Below are positions 36,061 through 44,748 of a DNA stretch of 64,000 bases, piece after piece. Both the position numbers and the translations under genes were made by a program. Source of the stretch: Olleya sp. Bg11-27. Lineage in GTDB: Bacteria; Bacteroidota; Bacteroidia; Flavobacteriales; Flavobacteriaceae. How positions within the stretch are numbered: position 1 is the first letter of the stretch; every line of letters begins with the position of its first letter. The notes beneath the pieces are model-generated. The model was not told the origin of the DNA. It saw only the letters and a program-made list of their open reading frames with translations, and did no database searches. The stretch is from NCBI RefSeq assembly GCF_002831645.1, contig NZ_CP025117.1:1185514-1249513 (forward strand). Direction: 5' to 3'.

Positions 36061-36068
36061 TATCTTTG
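36061..36068 (+). promoter_or_regulatory. -7 box of the Rrf2 gene
   Basis: TATCTTTG fits TAnnTTTG and lies 21 bp before the ATG at 36090, immediately after the palindrome. Confidence 0.6.
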
Positions 36069-36089
36069 TGTAACTAATTAAAAAATATA

Positions 36090-36524
36090 ATGTTTTCAAA
36101 AGCTTGCGAATACGGAATTAGAGCCTCGATTTTTATTGCTAAAAACTCGTTTGAAGGCAAACGCGTTAGCCCTAAGGAGATTGCAGCAGAAATTGATTCG
36201 CCTCAAGCTTTTACAGCTAAAATTTTACAGGCTTTAGTTAAAAATAACATTGTTAACTCTGTAAAAGGGGCATACGGTGGTTTTGAAATTGATAAAAAAG
36301 ACATTGCATTAATTAAGTTATCTCAAGTGGTTGAGGCTATAGATGGCGATGCTGTTTATAGTGGTTGTGGTTTGGGCTTAAGTAAGTGTGACGAAAACCA
36401 TCCTTGTCCGGTACATGATAAATTTAAGGTTATAAGAGATGGACTTAAAGTGATGTTAGAAACTACTAATTTAGAAGAATTGGCACTGGGTATAAAATCT
36501 GGAGTCTCGTTTTTAAAGACCTAA
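36090..36524 (+). CDS. Rrf2-family regulator, NsrR/RsrR-like
   Basis: 144 aa dimeric DNA-binding protein. The N-terminal winged helix (about residues 1-75) includes VSPKEIAAEIDSPQAFTAKILQ and VNSVKGAYGGFEI. Three cysteines, C93, C100 and C106, occupy the iron-sulfur positions of NsrR, a nitric-oxide-sensing [2Fe-2S] or [4Fe-4S] repressor. The gene is 48 bp upstream of an Ric-type repair protein, a classic NsrR target, and both are preceded by similar AATAGGATA palindromes. So autoregulation and control of NO damage repair are likely. It could instead sense redox or iron-sulfur status like RsrR or IscR. Confidence 0.88.
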   Translation: MFSKACEYGIRASIFIAKNSFEGKRVSPKEIAAEIDSPQAFTAKILQALVKNNIVNSVKGAYGGFEIDKKDIALIKLSQVVEAIDGDAVYSGCGLGLSKCDENHPCPVHDKFKVIRDGLKVMLETTNLEELALGIKSGVSFLKT

Positions 36525-36540
36525 AAAAAATTTAAACATA

Positions 36541-36564
36541 AATAGGATAATTTTATCCGAAATA
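36541..36564. promoter_or_regulatory. Palindrome before the Ric gene, candidate NsrR-type operator
   Basis: AATAGGATAATTTTATCCGAAATA contains GGATAA-TT-TTATCC. It shares AATAGGATA with the site at 36026 and lies 9 bp before the Ric ATG. Confidence 0.6.
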
Positions 36565-36572
36565 GAATTGAT

Positions 36573-37307
36573 ATGCAAACATTACATGAAAATAGTCAAA
36601 AAGAGATCGGGCAATTTGTAGCCGAAGATTTTAGAACAGCAGCGCTTTTTAATAAGTATAAAATAGATTTTTGTTGTAGAGGAAACAGGACGGTAGAGGA
36701 GGTATGTACTAAAAATAATATTGATAGTAATTTATTGTTAGATGAGTTGGATGCTATTATGCGAAGCAGTAGTGGTCAAAATATAGATTATCAATCTTGG
36801 CCTTTAGATTTGTTAGTGGACTATATCGAAAAGAAACACCACCGTTATGTTGAAGAAAAAACACCTATACTACGTCAATTTTTAGATAAATTATGCAAAG
36901 TGCATGGTGCAAATCATCCAGAATTATTTAAAATAAACGACTTGTTTACTGCGTCTGCTGGCGAATTAGCATCACACATGAAAAAAGAGGAATTGATCTT
37001 GTTTCCGTTTATAAAGAAAATGGTTAAAGTTAAATTAAGCAATGGTGTTTTACAAACGCCGGCTTTTGGTAGTGTAGAGAGTCCTATTGCTATGATGATG
37101 CATGAGCATGATAATGAAGGTGTCCGATTTAGAGAAATAGCTAAATTAACAGCAGATTACACGCCACCTGCAGATGCTTGTAATACTTATAAAGTAACGT
37201 ATGCTATGTTAGATGAATTTGAAAAAGATTTACATCTACATATTCATTTAGAAAATAATATTTTATTTCCAAAAGCTAAAGCGTTGGAAGCTCAGTTTGA
37301 GAACTAG
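36573..37307 (+). CDS. ric: Iron-sulfur cluster repair di-iron protein (RIC/YtfE/ScdA family)
   Basis: 244 aa cytoplasmic protein that repairs iron-sulfur clusters damaged by nitric oxide or oxidants. The N-terminal ScdA_N domain carries the redox pair C34-C35 in KYKIDFCCRGNRTVEEVC. The C-terminal hemerythrin-like four-helix bundle contains the di-iron ligands in KKHHRYVEEK, ELASHMKKEELILF, MMMHEHDNEG and HLHIHLENNILFP. The length is normal. It follows the Rrf2 regulator and is likely controlled by it. With the nos cluster nearby, the region handles nitrogen oxides. Confidence 0.94.
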   Translation: MQTLHENSQKEIGQFVAEDFRTAALFNKYKIDFCCRGNRTVEEVCTKNNIDSNLLLDELDAIMRSSSGQNIDYQSWPLDLLVDYIEKKHHRYVEEKTPILRQFLDKLCKVHGANHPELFKINDLFTASAGELASHMKKEELILFPFIKKMVKVKLSNGVLQTPAFGSVESPIAMMMHEHDNEGVRFREIAKLTADYTPPADACNTYKVTYAMLDEFEKDLHLHIHLENNILFPKAKALEAQFEN

Positions 37308-37324
37308 TAGTCTACTGTAACACC

Positions 37325-37361
37325 GAAAAAACCCATAACGCGTAATTTTATGGGCTTTTTT
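37325..37361. terminator. Bidirectional terminator between ric and the copper receptor
   Basis: Stem GCCCATAA-like/TTATGGGC with A and T runs at both ends (AAAAAACCCATAA and TTATGGGCTTTTTT). It serves the two convergent genes. Confidence 0.82.
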
Positions 37362-37378
37362 AATGGTGTTTGTTGAAA

Positions 37379-39376
37379 TTAGAAGACTACAGATACATTC
37401 ATATAAAAATTGCGTCCTTGTCTTTGTATGTTATTCCAATCTGCGTAGGTAGAATATGTCGTGTCTAAAATGTTTTCTACACCATATTTTAGTATAAACT
37501 TGTTGGTGTCAAGGAAAAACACATGTCCTAAGTTGAGGTTTAAAACAGAGTATGACGGTGTTTCGTCTTCGCCATAAAAATTACTGTAATTACTTTGGTT
37601 TCCATTACCCTCTAATTGTAAAGCTGCATTAAAGGTTTTAATGTTATAGTTTAATTCAGTTAAATAAGAAAACGGTTTTATTAATGGTAAATTCTTGTTA
37701 TTACTACCTTTTCCATAATTATAACCAACACTTGCATTTGCCGAGATGGTATTGCTGAATTTGTACGATGTATTGACATACACATCAAAAATAGAAGCGT
37801 TTGGTAACGCATTATAAACACGTACGCCATTGGCTCCAATAGTCATTGGATTTAATGTTGTGTCTATGTCTCCTATGATATAATCCATTAAATAGAAGTA
37901 AGACGATTCTAATCCAATAGTAAGTTTGTTAAAATTATAATCAGCTTTAAAATTAGCTTCAATAGCTTTTTCGTTTTTTAAGGTTGGGTTTCCTATGTTA
38001 TCATAATTATCAAAGCTATTATATAAGAAAAAGCCATAACCTTCGCTAACAGAAGGCGCTCTTTCTCCGTAGCCTAATCCAAATGAATAGTTTGATTTTT
38101 CTTTTTTTAAAGTATAATTTGAAGAAAAGCTAGTTAGAAATCGACTGTTGGTAGCGTCTATTTCTGGGTGAAAAATCTGTAAACTTTCTAATCCAACCGC
38201 TTTTGCTATTTTGTTGTGGTGGTATCCTAATCTTAGTGATGCTGAAATTGTTTCTTGATTATTTAACGCATAGCTATCCTTTGCATATATACCAGTGTAC
38301 AATGTTCTAATATCTGGCCAAGTATACATAAACATGGCAGGTTGGTCAGAGTCGTTTGGATACATGGTCATTTCTGCTAAAGCCCGGTTGTAAAACCCGT
38401 TAAAATTAAATGCTAATTGGTGTTTATTAACCTGTGCGGTTGCTTTGCTATAAAACCCATAGGTATCACTCCAACCTGGCATATCCATTCTAATTGGGAC
38501 ATCAGGACGTTTTGAGTCGTCCATTATATGTGTAATAGTATTAAAATATAGCTTGGTTTCTAAGGTTTTAATAAACGTAGAGTCGTTGCTGTAATTATGG
38601 GTTATAGATGTAATTAAAGCTTCAGCCAACGATACATCCATTGGTAATGCAGGATAACCAACGTCTGTTGCTTTATCGTAAATTATGTGAGCATCAAAAG
38701 ATTGGTTTTCGGATAGTTTGTAGCCTGTTTGAAGCGAGATATTAAATTTTTCGAATTGAGAATATAATATTTCCTTACTATTTCCGGTATCATAATTATC
38801 CGATTTACGGTAAATTCCGTCAGCATTAATATAAAATTTGTTTCCAGAATATTCTACGTCTAAGCCTCCGGTTTTATAGTTTCCATTAGTTTCATAACCT
38901 ACATCAGCACTCGTTTTTAGTCCAGATTCAAAGTATTTAGATTTTGGAATTTGTAAATCAATGTTCCCTCCAACACAATGTCCATTTTCTGTGCCTTCTT
39001 GTCCTGATCCAACACTAACTTTTTCTAAGTTAGAGACATCTACGTAAGATGTAATCGGATCCATTTTATCTGTACAAGCACCAAATATTTGCATACCATC
39101 AATGGTAACACTTAAGCGATCACTTGTCATATTATTGATGGAAGGCTCCCAAGCATAATTACCACGTTTAATCATGGTTATTTTGTTTGATTTTTCTAGA
39201 AACTCATCAATACTGGATAATGTTTTTTCTTGACGGTAGTTACTTAGTTTTCGTCTCCCTAAAACAATAACCTCTTCTAATTTTGTAGTATCTTTTTTTG
39301 TAAAAGTGGTGTCTTCTTGAGCAAATGTAAATCCGCTAAAAAATAAGCTGATACTAAATATTATAAACTTTTTCAT
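37379..39376 (-). CDS. TonB-dependent receptor, OprC/NosA-like copper importer
   Basis: 665 aa outer-membrane receptor with a signal peptide ending FSGFTFAQ. The plug domain (about 40-160) contains IDGMQIFGACTDKMDP, where C101 and M105 have exactly the spacing of the Cys/Met pair that binds copper in Pseudomonas OprC. The related NosA receptor supplies copper for nitrous-oxide reductase. The barrel ends in FYMNVSVVF with a terminal Phe. The gene is the last of a three-gene unit with a Met/His-rich lipoprotein and a small Cys-rich protein, and the nos operon lies just upstream. A hairpin at 39391-39421 separates it from the lipoprotein gene and may tune expression. Confidence 0.88.
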   Translation of the reverse strand: MKKFIIFSISLFFSGFTFAQEDTTFTKKDTTKLEEVIVLGRRKLSNYRQEKTLSSIDEFLEKSNKITMIKRGNYAWEPSINNMTSDRLSVTIDGMQIFGACTDKMDPITSYVDVSNLEKVSVGSGQEGTENGHCVGGNIDLQIPKSKYFESGLKTSADVGYETNGNYKTGGLDVEYSGNKFYINADGIYRKSDNYDTGNSKEILYSQFEKFNISLQTGYKLSENQSFDAHIIYDKATDVGYPALPMDVSLAEALITSITHNYSNDSTFIKTLETKLYFNTITHIMDDSKRPDVPIRMDMPGWSDTYGFYSKATAQVNKHQLAFNFNGFYNRALAEMTMYPNDSDQPAMFMYTWPDIRTLYTGIYAKDSYALNNQETISASLRLGYHHNKIAKAVGLESLQIFHPEIDATNSRFLTSFSSNYTLKKEKSNYSFGLGYGERAPSVSEGYGFFLYNSFDNYDNIGNPTLKNEKAIEANFKADYNFNKLTIGLESSYFYLMDYIIGDIDTTLNPMTIGANGVRVYNALPNASIFDVYVNTSYKFSNTISANASVGYNYGKGSNNKNLPLIKPFSYLTELNYNIKTFNAALQLEGNGNQSNYSNFYGEDETPSYSVLNLNLGHVFFLDTNKFILKYGVENILDTTYSTYADWNNIQRQGRNFYMNVSVVF

Positions 39377-39390
39377 TAGTATTTTATTTA

Positions 39391-39421
39391 AACAGACACA
39401 CTACAAACTAATGTGTCTGTT
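39391..39421 (-). other. Hairpin between the lipoprotein and copper receptor genes
   Basis: Perfect stem AACAGACACA/TGTGTCTGTT with an 11-base loop. On the minus strand it is followed by TTAAATAAAAT, a poor T run, so it may be an attenuator or an mRNA-stability element instead of a full terminator. Confidence 0.55.
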
Positions 39422-39445
39422 ATCATTTTTGAAGTCGGTTTTGAG

Positions 39446-40297
39446 TTAAAACTCTAGCTCTAAGTATAATGAGCTTTGTGTGTTTTCTTCGGTAACATCT
39501 TCACCTTTTAAAACCTCACCGTTGGTGTTTAGTAGTTTTAAATTAAGTACCCAATAGCCGGTCATTGTTAATGCTAAATCAGCATTGTACATTTGTTCTG
39601 CACTGTTATAAGTTAAATCCGTGTTGTTAGGCGATGTGTGATTACCCATACCTGGCATTCTTGGATCTAGTGTTATTGTAAAGTCTTCTACCACTGGAAA
39701 TGTCATCATGTTTTCCATTTTGAAAATCCCAACTTTTAGATCGTTAATCGCAATTTTAGGATTGTTAGGCTCTACTAAAGCAACAATGTATCTGCTATCA
39801 TCACTTCCCATAAAACTTGCAGAATTTTGATTGTCATTTTGCAGTACTGTAATCGCATCTGTAACAGTATAATCTATTCCGTTAATGGTGTAGTTTACTG
39901 TTAGAGACCATCCAGAGCCATCAAGATTAGTCATTTGGTAGATTATAAAACCATCGTAAACCGTATCTTTTCCTAACGTTTTGGTTATAGTAGATTTAGG
40001 TGAAGAATGTTCCATGGTTGGCATCTGCATCATTGGTATCCAAGATAAATTAGCATCTTCAACATAGCTGTTTGTTGTATTGTCAATAACTCTTAGGCTT
40101 ATAGCGTTATAACCGGTTTTAAATTGACCAGTCGTATTAAATAACTCAATGGTATGAGTGTCATTAATTAGATCCTGAATTTTTGTTAGTCCAGTAACTT
40201 CGTTTGTGATTCCGGAGTCATCGTCGTCATTGTCTGAAGAACAAGAGACGTTTAATAATGCGATAAAAAGGATTGGAAATATATATTTAAGTTTCAT
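39446..40297 (-). CDS. Met/His-rich surface lipoprotein, probable copper-binding protein
   Basis: 283 aa. The lipobox LLNVSC (Cys19) is followed by SSDNDDDDSG, an acidic export-type signal for surface lipoproteins. Two beta-sandwich domains (about 35-150 and 155-280) look like FixH/YtkA-type repeats. Each has a matching loop rich in Met and His: PMMQMPTMEHSSP in the first and DPRMPGMGNHTSP in the second, which are good Cu(I) ligands. It sits between a small Cys-rich protein and the OprC-like receptor on one strand, so it may hand copper to the receptor. The ligand role is inferred from composition and context. Confidence 0.82.
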   Translation of the reverse strand: MKLKYIFPILFIALLNVSCSSDNDDDDSGITNEVTGLTKIQDLINDTHTIELFNTTGQFKTGYNAISLRVIDNTTNSYVEDANLSWIPMMQMPTMEHSSPKSTITKTLGKDTVYDGFIIYQMTNLDGSGWSLTVNYTINGIDYTVTDAITVLQNDNQNSASFMGSDDSRYIVALVEPNNPKIAINDLKVGIFKMENMMTFPVVEDFTITLDPRMPGMGNHTSPNNTDLTYNSAEQMYNADLALTMTGYWVLNLKLLNTNGEVLKGEDVTEENTQSSLYLELEF

Positions 40298-40401
40298 TTT
40301 TTTTCTTTTTTGTATTTAAAATTATGCTAAAAACTTCCTGCTAACGTCATAAAATGAGTTAGAATGAGAGTAAAATCAAAATGATTTTTAATCGAAAAAA
40401 A

Positions 40402-40797
40402 TTAACTAAAATTTGGTGGAGGTGTGTCTATGTCTAGATACATTTTTGAGACTTTTAAATCAGAAAAATGAATATTTTGTTTTAATACGATTGGTTCTAT
40501 TGGCTCTGTTTCCAAAGTAAAAATACTTGCAGGACAATACACATCTAGACTGATGCGCTTAGTCTCTTGTAATGGTATGTCAGGGTCAGACTCAGGGTTG
40601 TTTTCTGTAAGATTTTTACGTAATTGGCATTTTCCATTACACCCTTTTTGATCTTCTTTTTGGACGCAAAGTGTTTTTGCAATTTGGTCTTGATTTATCA
40701 CAAAATCAGCAACAATAACCATAGTATTTATATTATTAGTTAATAATATAAATACTAAAACAAACGTGGTTATTTTTGCTGTTATAGCTGAAATCAT
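40402..40797 (-). CDS. Small Cys-rich membrane-associated protein of the copper unit
   Basis: 131 aa. An N-terminal hydrophobic segment (about residues 5-30) acts as a signal anchor, followed by a periplasmic part with LCVQKEDQKGCNGKCQLRKNL, a cluster of three cysteines that could bind metal or form a disulfide, and a further Cys at CPASIF. Proteins of this kind are common in Bacteroidetes next to copper or metal receptors but have no agreed name. It is the first gene of the unit with the Met/His-rich lipoprotein and the OprC-like receptor. The function is probably in copper acquisition, by context only. Confidence 0.75.
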   Translation of the reverse strand: MISAITAKITTFVLVFILLTNNINTMVIVADFVINQDQIAKTLCVQKEDQKGCNGKCQLRKNLTENNPESDPDIPLQETKRISLDVYCPASIFTLETEPIEPIVLKQNIHFSDLKVSKMYLDIDTPPPNFS

Positions 40798-40879
40798 AGT
40801 ACAAATTTAGAAATTGTTATGTGATTTAAACATGATTATTGTCATAGAACCATTTAGGTTTATGATGAGTATTTGAAGC

Positions 40880-41662
40880 TTAGAAATCTTTCTTTTTAGA
40901 TTTGTATATAATTCTAGAAACGGGTAATACAACCCAAACAGAAAGCATTACAAAGGATACTATTAATCCTACATTAGTCCCGAAAAATTGTTTGAAAACT
41001 GCGCCAGTATAGCCTAGTAAAGCAGAGATGTCTAGTTTTAAAAGTATTAAGGTTCTTGATAAATCTATAGGATTTAACATGGTGCCTATTAGTGATAGTT
41101 TATCTAAAGGATAGTCTTCAAACATAATAAGTGTCATTAAAAATAAGCCATCGTAAATTACTGCTAGAAATAACCAAAGTAAAATAGCATAACCAAACCC
41201 TTTAATCTTGTTCTCGTTAGATAGTGCAATATTAAAAGCTAATGCAGTAAAAATTAGAGTTAAAAATGTACCGGTAATTATTAATAATGAAAAATCCCAG
41301 ATAGCACTACTTTGAAACAGTCCGTAAAACACAAACGGAATCCCTAATCCTAAAATTAAACTCATAGATAACGATAAAGCAACACCTAAATATTGTCCCA
41401 TAAAAATGGAAGATCGTTTTAATGGTTGTGCTAATAATAGTTCCGTAAATTCTTTATTGTTGTAGTAATACATGACTCCAAAAATGGTTCCAATTAGTGG
41501 TACTAAAACAATGATAACATTCATTAATGTAATGACGGCTTTTGATAAGTCGTTATTTAAAAACAATAACACAATACCAAGTAGTAAATAAAATGCAAAG
41601 TAGACGTAACTCCAGCGACTACGCATTAAGTCGTAAAAACTATATTTTAATATTTTAAGCAT
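40880..41662 (-). CDS. nosY: Nitrous-oxide reductase maturation ABC transporter permease
   Basis: 260 aa with six hydrophobic segments (for instance VYFAFYLLLGIVLLF, IIVLVPLIGTIFGVMYYY, LSLSMSLILGLGIPFVF and VSFVMLSVWVVLPVS). It is the membrane half of the NosFY transporter that, with NosD, matures the CuZ centre of NosZ, probably by moving a sulfur species. Its start overlaps the end of nosF by 8 bp, as expected for a transporter pair. It is the last gene of the nos operon; no clear terminator follows. Confidence 0.92.
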   Translation of the reverse strand: MLKILKYSFYDLMRSRWSYVYFAFYLLLGIVLLFLNNDLSKAVITLMNVIIVLVPLIGTIFGVMYYYNNKEFTELLLAQPLKRSSIFMGQYLGVALSLSMSLILGLGIPFVFYGLFQSSAIWDFSLLIITGTFLTLIFTALAFNIALSNENKIKGFGYAILLWLFLAVIYDGLFLMTLIMFEDYPLDKLSLIGTMLNPIDLSRTLILLKLDISALLGYTGAVFKQFFGTNVGLIVSFVMLSVWVVLPVSRIIYKSKKKDF

Positions 41663-42362
41663 GATTATCGGTTAATATAGACGCAATTGCATGCTCAAAA
41701 TCGGGCTGCTGTGTCTTGGTTTTTAATTCTGAAATTGAGCCTTTAAAGTATATTTTACCTTCTAGAATAAATACAATTTCATCTGATATTTCTTCAACAA
41801 AACTCATAATGTGTGAGGTGATAAGTATTGTTTTTCCTTTGGCTTTTTCGGCTTTAATTAAATCTTTTAATCGTATTAATGATATTGGATCTAAACCTGT
41901 AGTGGGTTCGTCTAAAATAATTAATGGACTATTAAACATAAACGTTAATACTAGATTAACTTTTTGCTTTGTTCCTCCAGATAAATTACCTAGTTTTTTA
42001 TCTAAAAAAGGGTCTAATTTAAACAGTTCTATCAGACGTTGGTCTTCTGAAGTTGGTTTACGTAAATCCTTAATCATTTTGATTAATTCTTTTACTTTTA
42101 AATTACTGGGGAAGTTTGCTATTTGTGGTAGATAGTCAATTTTATGCCTGTATTCTGGATTTTTTTTAATGTTTTCTCCAAGGACTGTAATGTCACCTTT
42201 ATTAGGGATTACCATTCCCAAAATGGCTTTAATCAATGTTGTTTTTCCTGAACCATTTGGTCCCAGTACAGCAAAAATTCCGCCTTCACTAATGCTTAAG
42301 TCTACGCCACTTAATACTTGGTTTTTTCCGAACTTTTTATGTAAATTTTGAATGGTTACCAT
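41655..42362 (-). CDS. nosF: Nitrous-oxide reductase maturation ABC transporter ATPase
   Basis: 235 aa cytoplasmic ATPase. Walker A is GPNGSGKTT (about residues 34-42), the Q-loop is in IDYLPQIANFP, the signature is LSGGTKQK, Walker B is LIILDEPTTGLD, and a switch His is in ILITSHIMS. It overlaps nosD by 7 bp upstream and nosY by 8 bp downstream, so it is translationally coupled to both. It powers the NosFY system that supports CuZ assembly in NosZ. Confidence 0.95.
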   Translation of the reverse strand: MVTIQNLHKKFGKNQVLSGVDLSISEGGIFAVLGPNGSGKTTLIKAILGMVIPNKGDITVLGENIKKNPEYRHKIDYLPQIANFPSNLKVKELIKMIKDLRKPTSEDQRLIELFKLDPFLDKKLGNLSGGTKQKVNLVLTFMFNSPLIILDEPTTGLDPISLIRLKDLIKAEKAKGKTILITSHIMSFVEEISDEIVFILEGKIYFKGSISELKTKTQQPDFEHAIASILTDNHA

Positions 42363-43591
42363 GTTATTTTTTTTATTAGTGGGTTATTGTCTAGTAAATT
42401 GTCTGGCGTAAATACTGGTGACACTTTTTCTGAAAAGTCAATAATATCTATAAACATACTACGCAGTAAAATGATAGTTTCTGGTGTGCGATTCACGATG
42501 TAAGAAAACAGTTTTACAGGTCTGTAAGGAACGTCTCCAATACCATTTTTGTCTAAGTCATAACCGGTGTAGTTACTCCAGTAATTTTTATCAAAAACAT
42601 TATCGTTAACATTGCTGTTGTAAGCAATATCAAAGGAGTTGTATAAAAAATTGTTTTCCGTAAATGTATTAGTATAACAGGCGCCTTTTACTTTGATGGC
42701 CCATCCGTTATTTGAAAAATTATTGTGTTTATAAATAATACGGTTAGAACCCTCTATGTTGATTCCGATGGTATTGTCTTCAAAAGTATTACCTATGATT
42801 TCGGCATCATTTATTTCTTTTAAAAGCATGCCGTAAGAAGCTGTTCCCCAGTTTTCTTTAAAAAGATTATTGTACATTTTTATGCGCTTTGAAAACATAA
42901 CAGCGACACCTGCACCATTATTTTCAAAGGTGTTGTCTTGGTAGATGTCATCGTTAGAAAACATAAAGTGTAAACCATAACGTACATTTAGGGTGCTCGT
43001 GTTGTTTTTGATAAGGCATCCGTCAGAAAATTCTAAATAAATACCATCTCTAACATGCTCTACATAATTATGTTCAATTTGGATGTTTTTACTATACCAT
43101 AATTGGATTCCGTTTCCGGAATTGTACTCTTCAACAGCATCACCAATAATTTTGTTATGATACACTTTACCATCTCTTGACTTTTCAATGTAAATACCAA
43201 AAAATAATTTTTCAAGAACTAGATTCTGAATCACGAAATTTTTGCTATTTCTTACTCTAATAGCAGCATAATCTTCCGTATAACTAGTACCTACGTTTAT
43301 TATAAATAATCCATCAACTGTAACATTGTCTGCTTTTATGGTGATGATTTCACCTTTAGATTCTCCATCAATCACAGGGTAGTTTTTACCAATAATAGTC
43401 AGTGGTTTGTCTATAACAATAGCATGCTCTTTATACGTCCCTTTTTTTATAATAATAGTATCAAAGTCTTTTGCTTGACTTATGGCTTCTTTTACAGTGC
43501 GAATAGGACATGTTTTACACACTTCAATAGTTTGAGCAATAGCGGTGTTAACCATAAATAGGGCTAACAAAATAAGGCTTGAATATTTCAT
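42356..43591 (-). CDS. nosD: Periplasmic nitrous-oxide reductase maturation protein
   Basis: 411 aa with a signal peptide ending NTAIAQ. The mature protein is a right-handed parallel beta-helix of the CASH/NosD type, seen as repeated short units such as GIYIEKSRDGKVYHNKII and GIQLWYSKNIQIEHNYV. Family members bind copper and work with NosFY to build the CuZ site. C-x2-C near residue 25 (VCKTCPI) is an extra feature that may matter for metal handling. It is 4 bp after nosL and overlaps nosF by 7 bp. Confidence 0.94.
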   Translation of the reverse strand: MKYSSLILLALFMVNTAIAQTIEVCKTCPIRTVKEAISQAKDFDTIIIKKGTYKEHAIVIDKPLTIIGKNYPVIDGESKGEIITIKADNVTVDGLFIINVGTSYTEDYAAIRVRNSKNFVIQNLVLEKLFFGIYIEKSRDGKVYHNKIIGDAVEEYNSGNGIQLWYSKNIQIEHNYVEHVRDGIYLEFSDGCLIKNNTSTLNVRYGLHFMFSNDDIYQDNTFENNGAGVAVMFSKRIKMYNNLFKENWGTASYGMLLKEINDAEIIGNTFEDNTIGINIEGSNRIIYKHNNFSNNGWAIKVKGACYTNTFTENNFLYNSFDIAYNSNVNDNVFDKNYWSNYTGYDLDKNGIGDVPYRPVKLFSYIVNRTPETIILLRSMFIDIIDFSEKVSPVFTPDNLLDNNPLIKKITW

Positions 43592-43595
43592 GCGC

Positions 43596-44033
43596 CTAGT
43601 TTTTTAAATGCGCTAATACTTGAGTCCAAGAATATAACTCACCGCCTTTCTGAGCTTTTATTTTTTCGGCTTCTCCCTTATTTTCAAAAGCAGTCAAAAA
43701 TGCGCCCATTGGGCTTGGAATACTTTTACTAATTAAAAAAGTGGCTTGTGTAGCATCGGTAAGAGCTTCTGGTTCTGAGAAATGATTCGTTAAGTATAAT
43801 TCAATTTCTGAAGTATCAAATTCATCAAAGTAATTAACCATACACTCAGTTGCATCAAATTTGTATGTTTTACCTTTTTTGGTAACAAACTCTGCAGCGT
43901 GCACTTTATCTACGATGGTCATTTTACAAAAGTGACAACCATCGCTACCATATGCTATGGCTTTTGGAGAGACATTACAACTTGTAATAACAAGAAGTAA
44001 TAAGACTGGTAAATAGTGTTTTAGTGTTTTCAT
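43596..44033 (-). CDS. nosL: Copper chaperone lipoprotein of nitrous-oxide reductase
   Basis: 145 aa. I start at M-K-T-L-K-H-Y-L-P-V, since the upstream extension is polar and would ruin the signal peptide. The lipobox VITSC gives Cys19. The Cu(I)-binding motif is C33-x2-C36-K-M38 in GCHFCKM, plus a later ECMVNYF. NosL delivers copper to apo-NosZ or to the NosD complex. It lies between a membrane protein gene and nosD, 4 bp before nosD. Confidence 0.94.
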   Translation of the reverse strand: MKTLKHYLPVLLLLVITSCNVSPKAIAYGSDGCHFCKMTIVDKVHAAEFVTKKGKTYKFDATECMVNYFDEFDTSEIELYLTNHFSEPEALTDATQATFLISKSIPSPMGAFLTAFENKGEAEKIKAQKGGELYSWTQVLAHLKN

Positions 44034-44062
44034 TGTTTTAGTGTTTTGAAAATATAAAATTA

Positions 44063-44680
44063 CTATGTTGTTTTCTTGACACTTGTTTTTCGGCCTAACC
44101 AAAAAGCAACAAGTGTTAAGGACATACCTACAAACATTAGATATCCTCCTGTATGTGGTAAAGAAGTAACATCAAAGTTTAATAGTTTTTTAAAACCAAT
44201 TAGTGGTGGTTTATATGACATTGGTGAGCCATCAGGATTGGTAACTTTTATAATAGCGTGTGGATCTAGATTACCACCGTAATCCACTAGCCAATTATTA
44301 AAGTCATACATACCCAATATGCCTAGGACAGACATTAAAATAAACCACCCTAAAAAAAACTTGTAGCTTACTTTGTCTAAAAATCCTAAAACACCAATTA
44401 TAATACCTAAAAGTGCCATTCCAAATATTACTTTTGGAAACATGGAGAACTCCCACATTTCGCCAGCTTTAGGTATAGTTTTCATACCTATGTAGTGATT
44501 TAATCCGTCAATGTTTTGTAAATCAAATTCTGATACGCCTTTAATACCATCAATATAAATATTCATCCCTAACGGATCTGGATATTGAGGTGCTCCAAGC
44601 ATAATGTTCCATAACGGAAATTTAAAAAGCCCTAATAACAGTAATGAACCTATAATCATTATAATGCTAGCCTTTTTCAT
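44063..44680 (-). CDS. Four-helix membrane protein of the nos operon (NosB-like candidate)
   Basis: 205 aa with four hydrophobic segments (about residues 5-20, 85-103, 108-125 and 178-197) and a long periplasmic loop between the first two. It sits after nosZ and before nosL, the position of the membrane protein NosB in other clade II nos clusters, so it may be that protein or an unrelated membrane partner. A His and several Met residues (for example LPHTGGYLMF) could contact copper or quinol, but no haem motif is present. A terminator-like double hairpin separates it from nosZ. Confidence 0.75.
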   Translation of the reverse strand: MKKASIIMIIGSLLLLGLFKFPLWNIMLGAPQYPDPLGMNIYIDGIKGVSEFDLQNIDGLNHYIGMKTIPKAGEMWEFSMFPKVIFGMALLGIIIGVLGFLDKVSYKFFLGWFILMSVLGILGMYDFNNWLVDYGGNLDPHAIIKVTNPDGSPMSYKPPLIGFKKLLNFDVTSLPHTGGYLMFVGMSLTLVAFWLGRKTSVKKTT

Positions 44681-44748
44681 GATAAGTTGTATTTAATGTA
44701 GTAATCAGTGAGGTTTCTGTGTAAACAGAATAAAGTGTTTTAAAAAAG

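Noticed and set aside
40825-40860. Second FNR-like site before the copper unit
   Set aside because: TGATTATTGTCA matches only one half-site well and the spacing is imperfect. Too weak to call.
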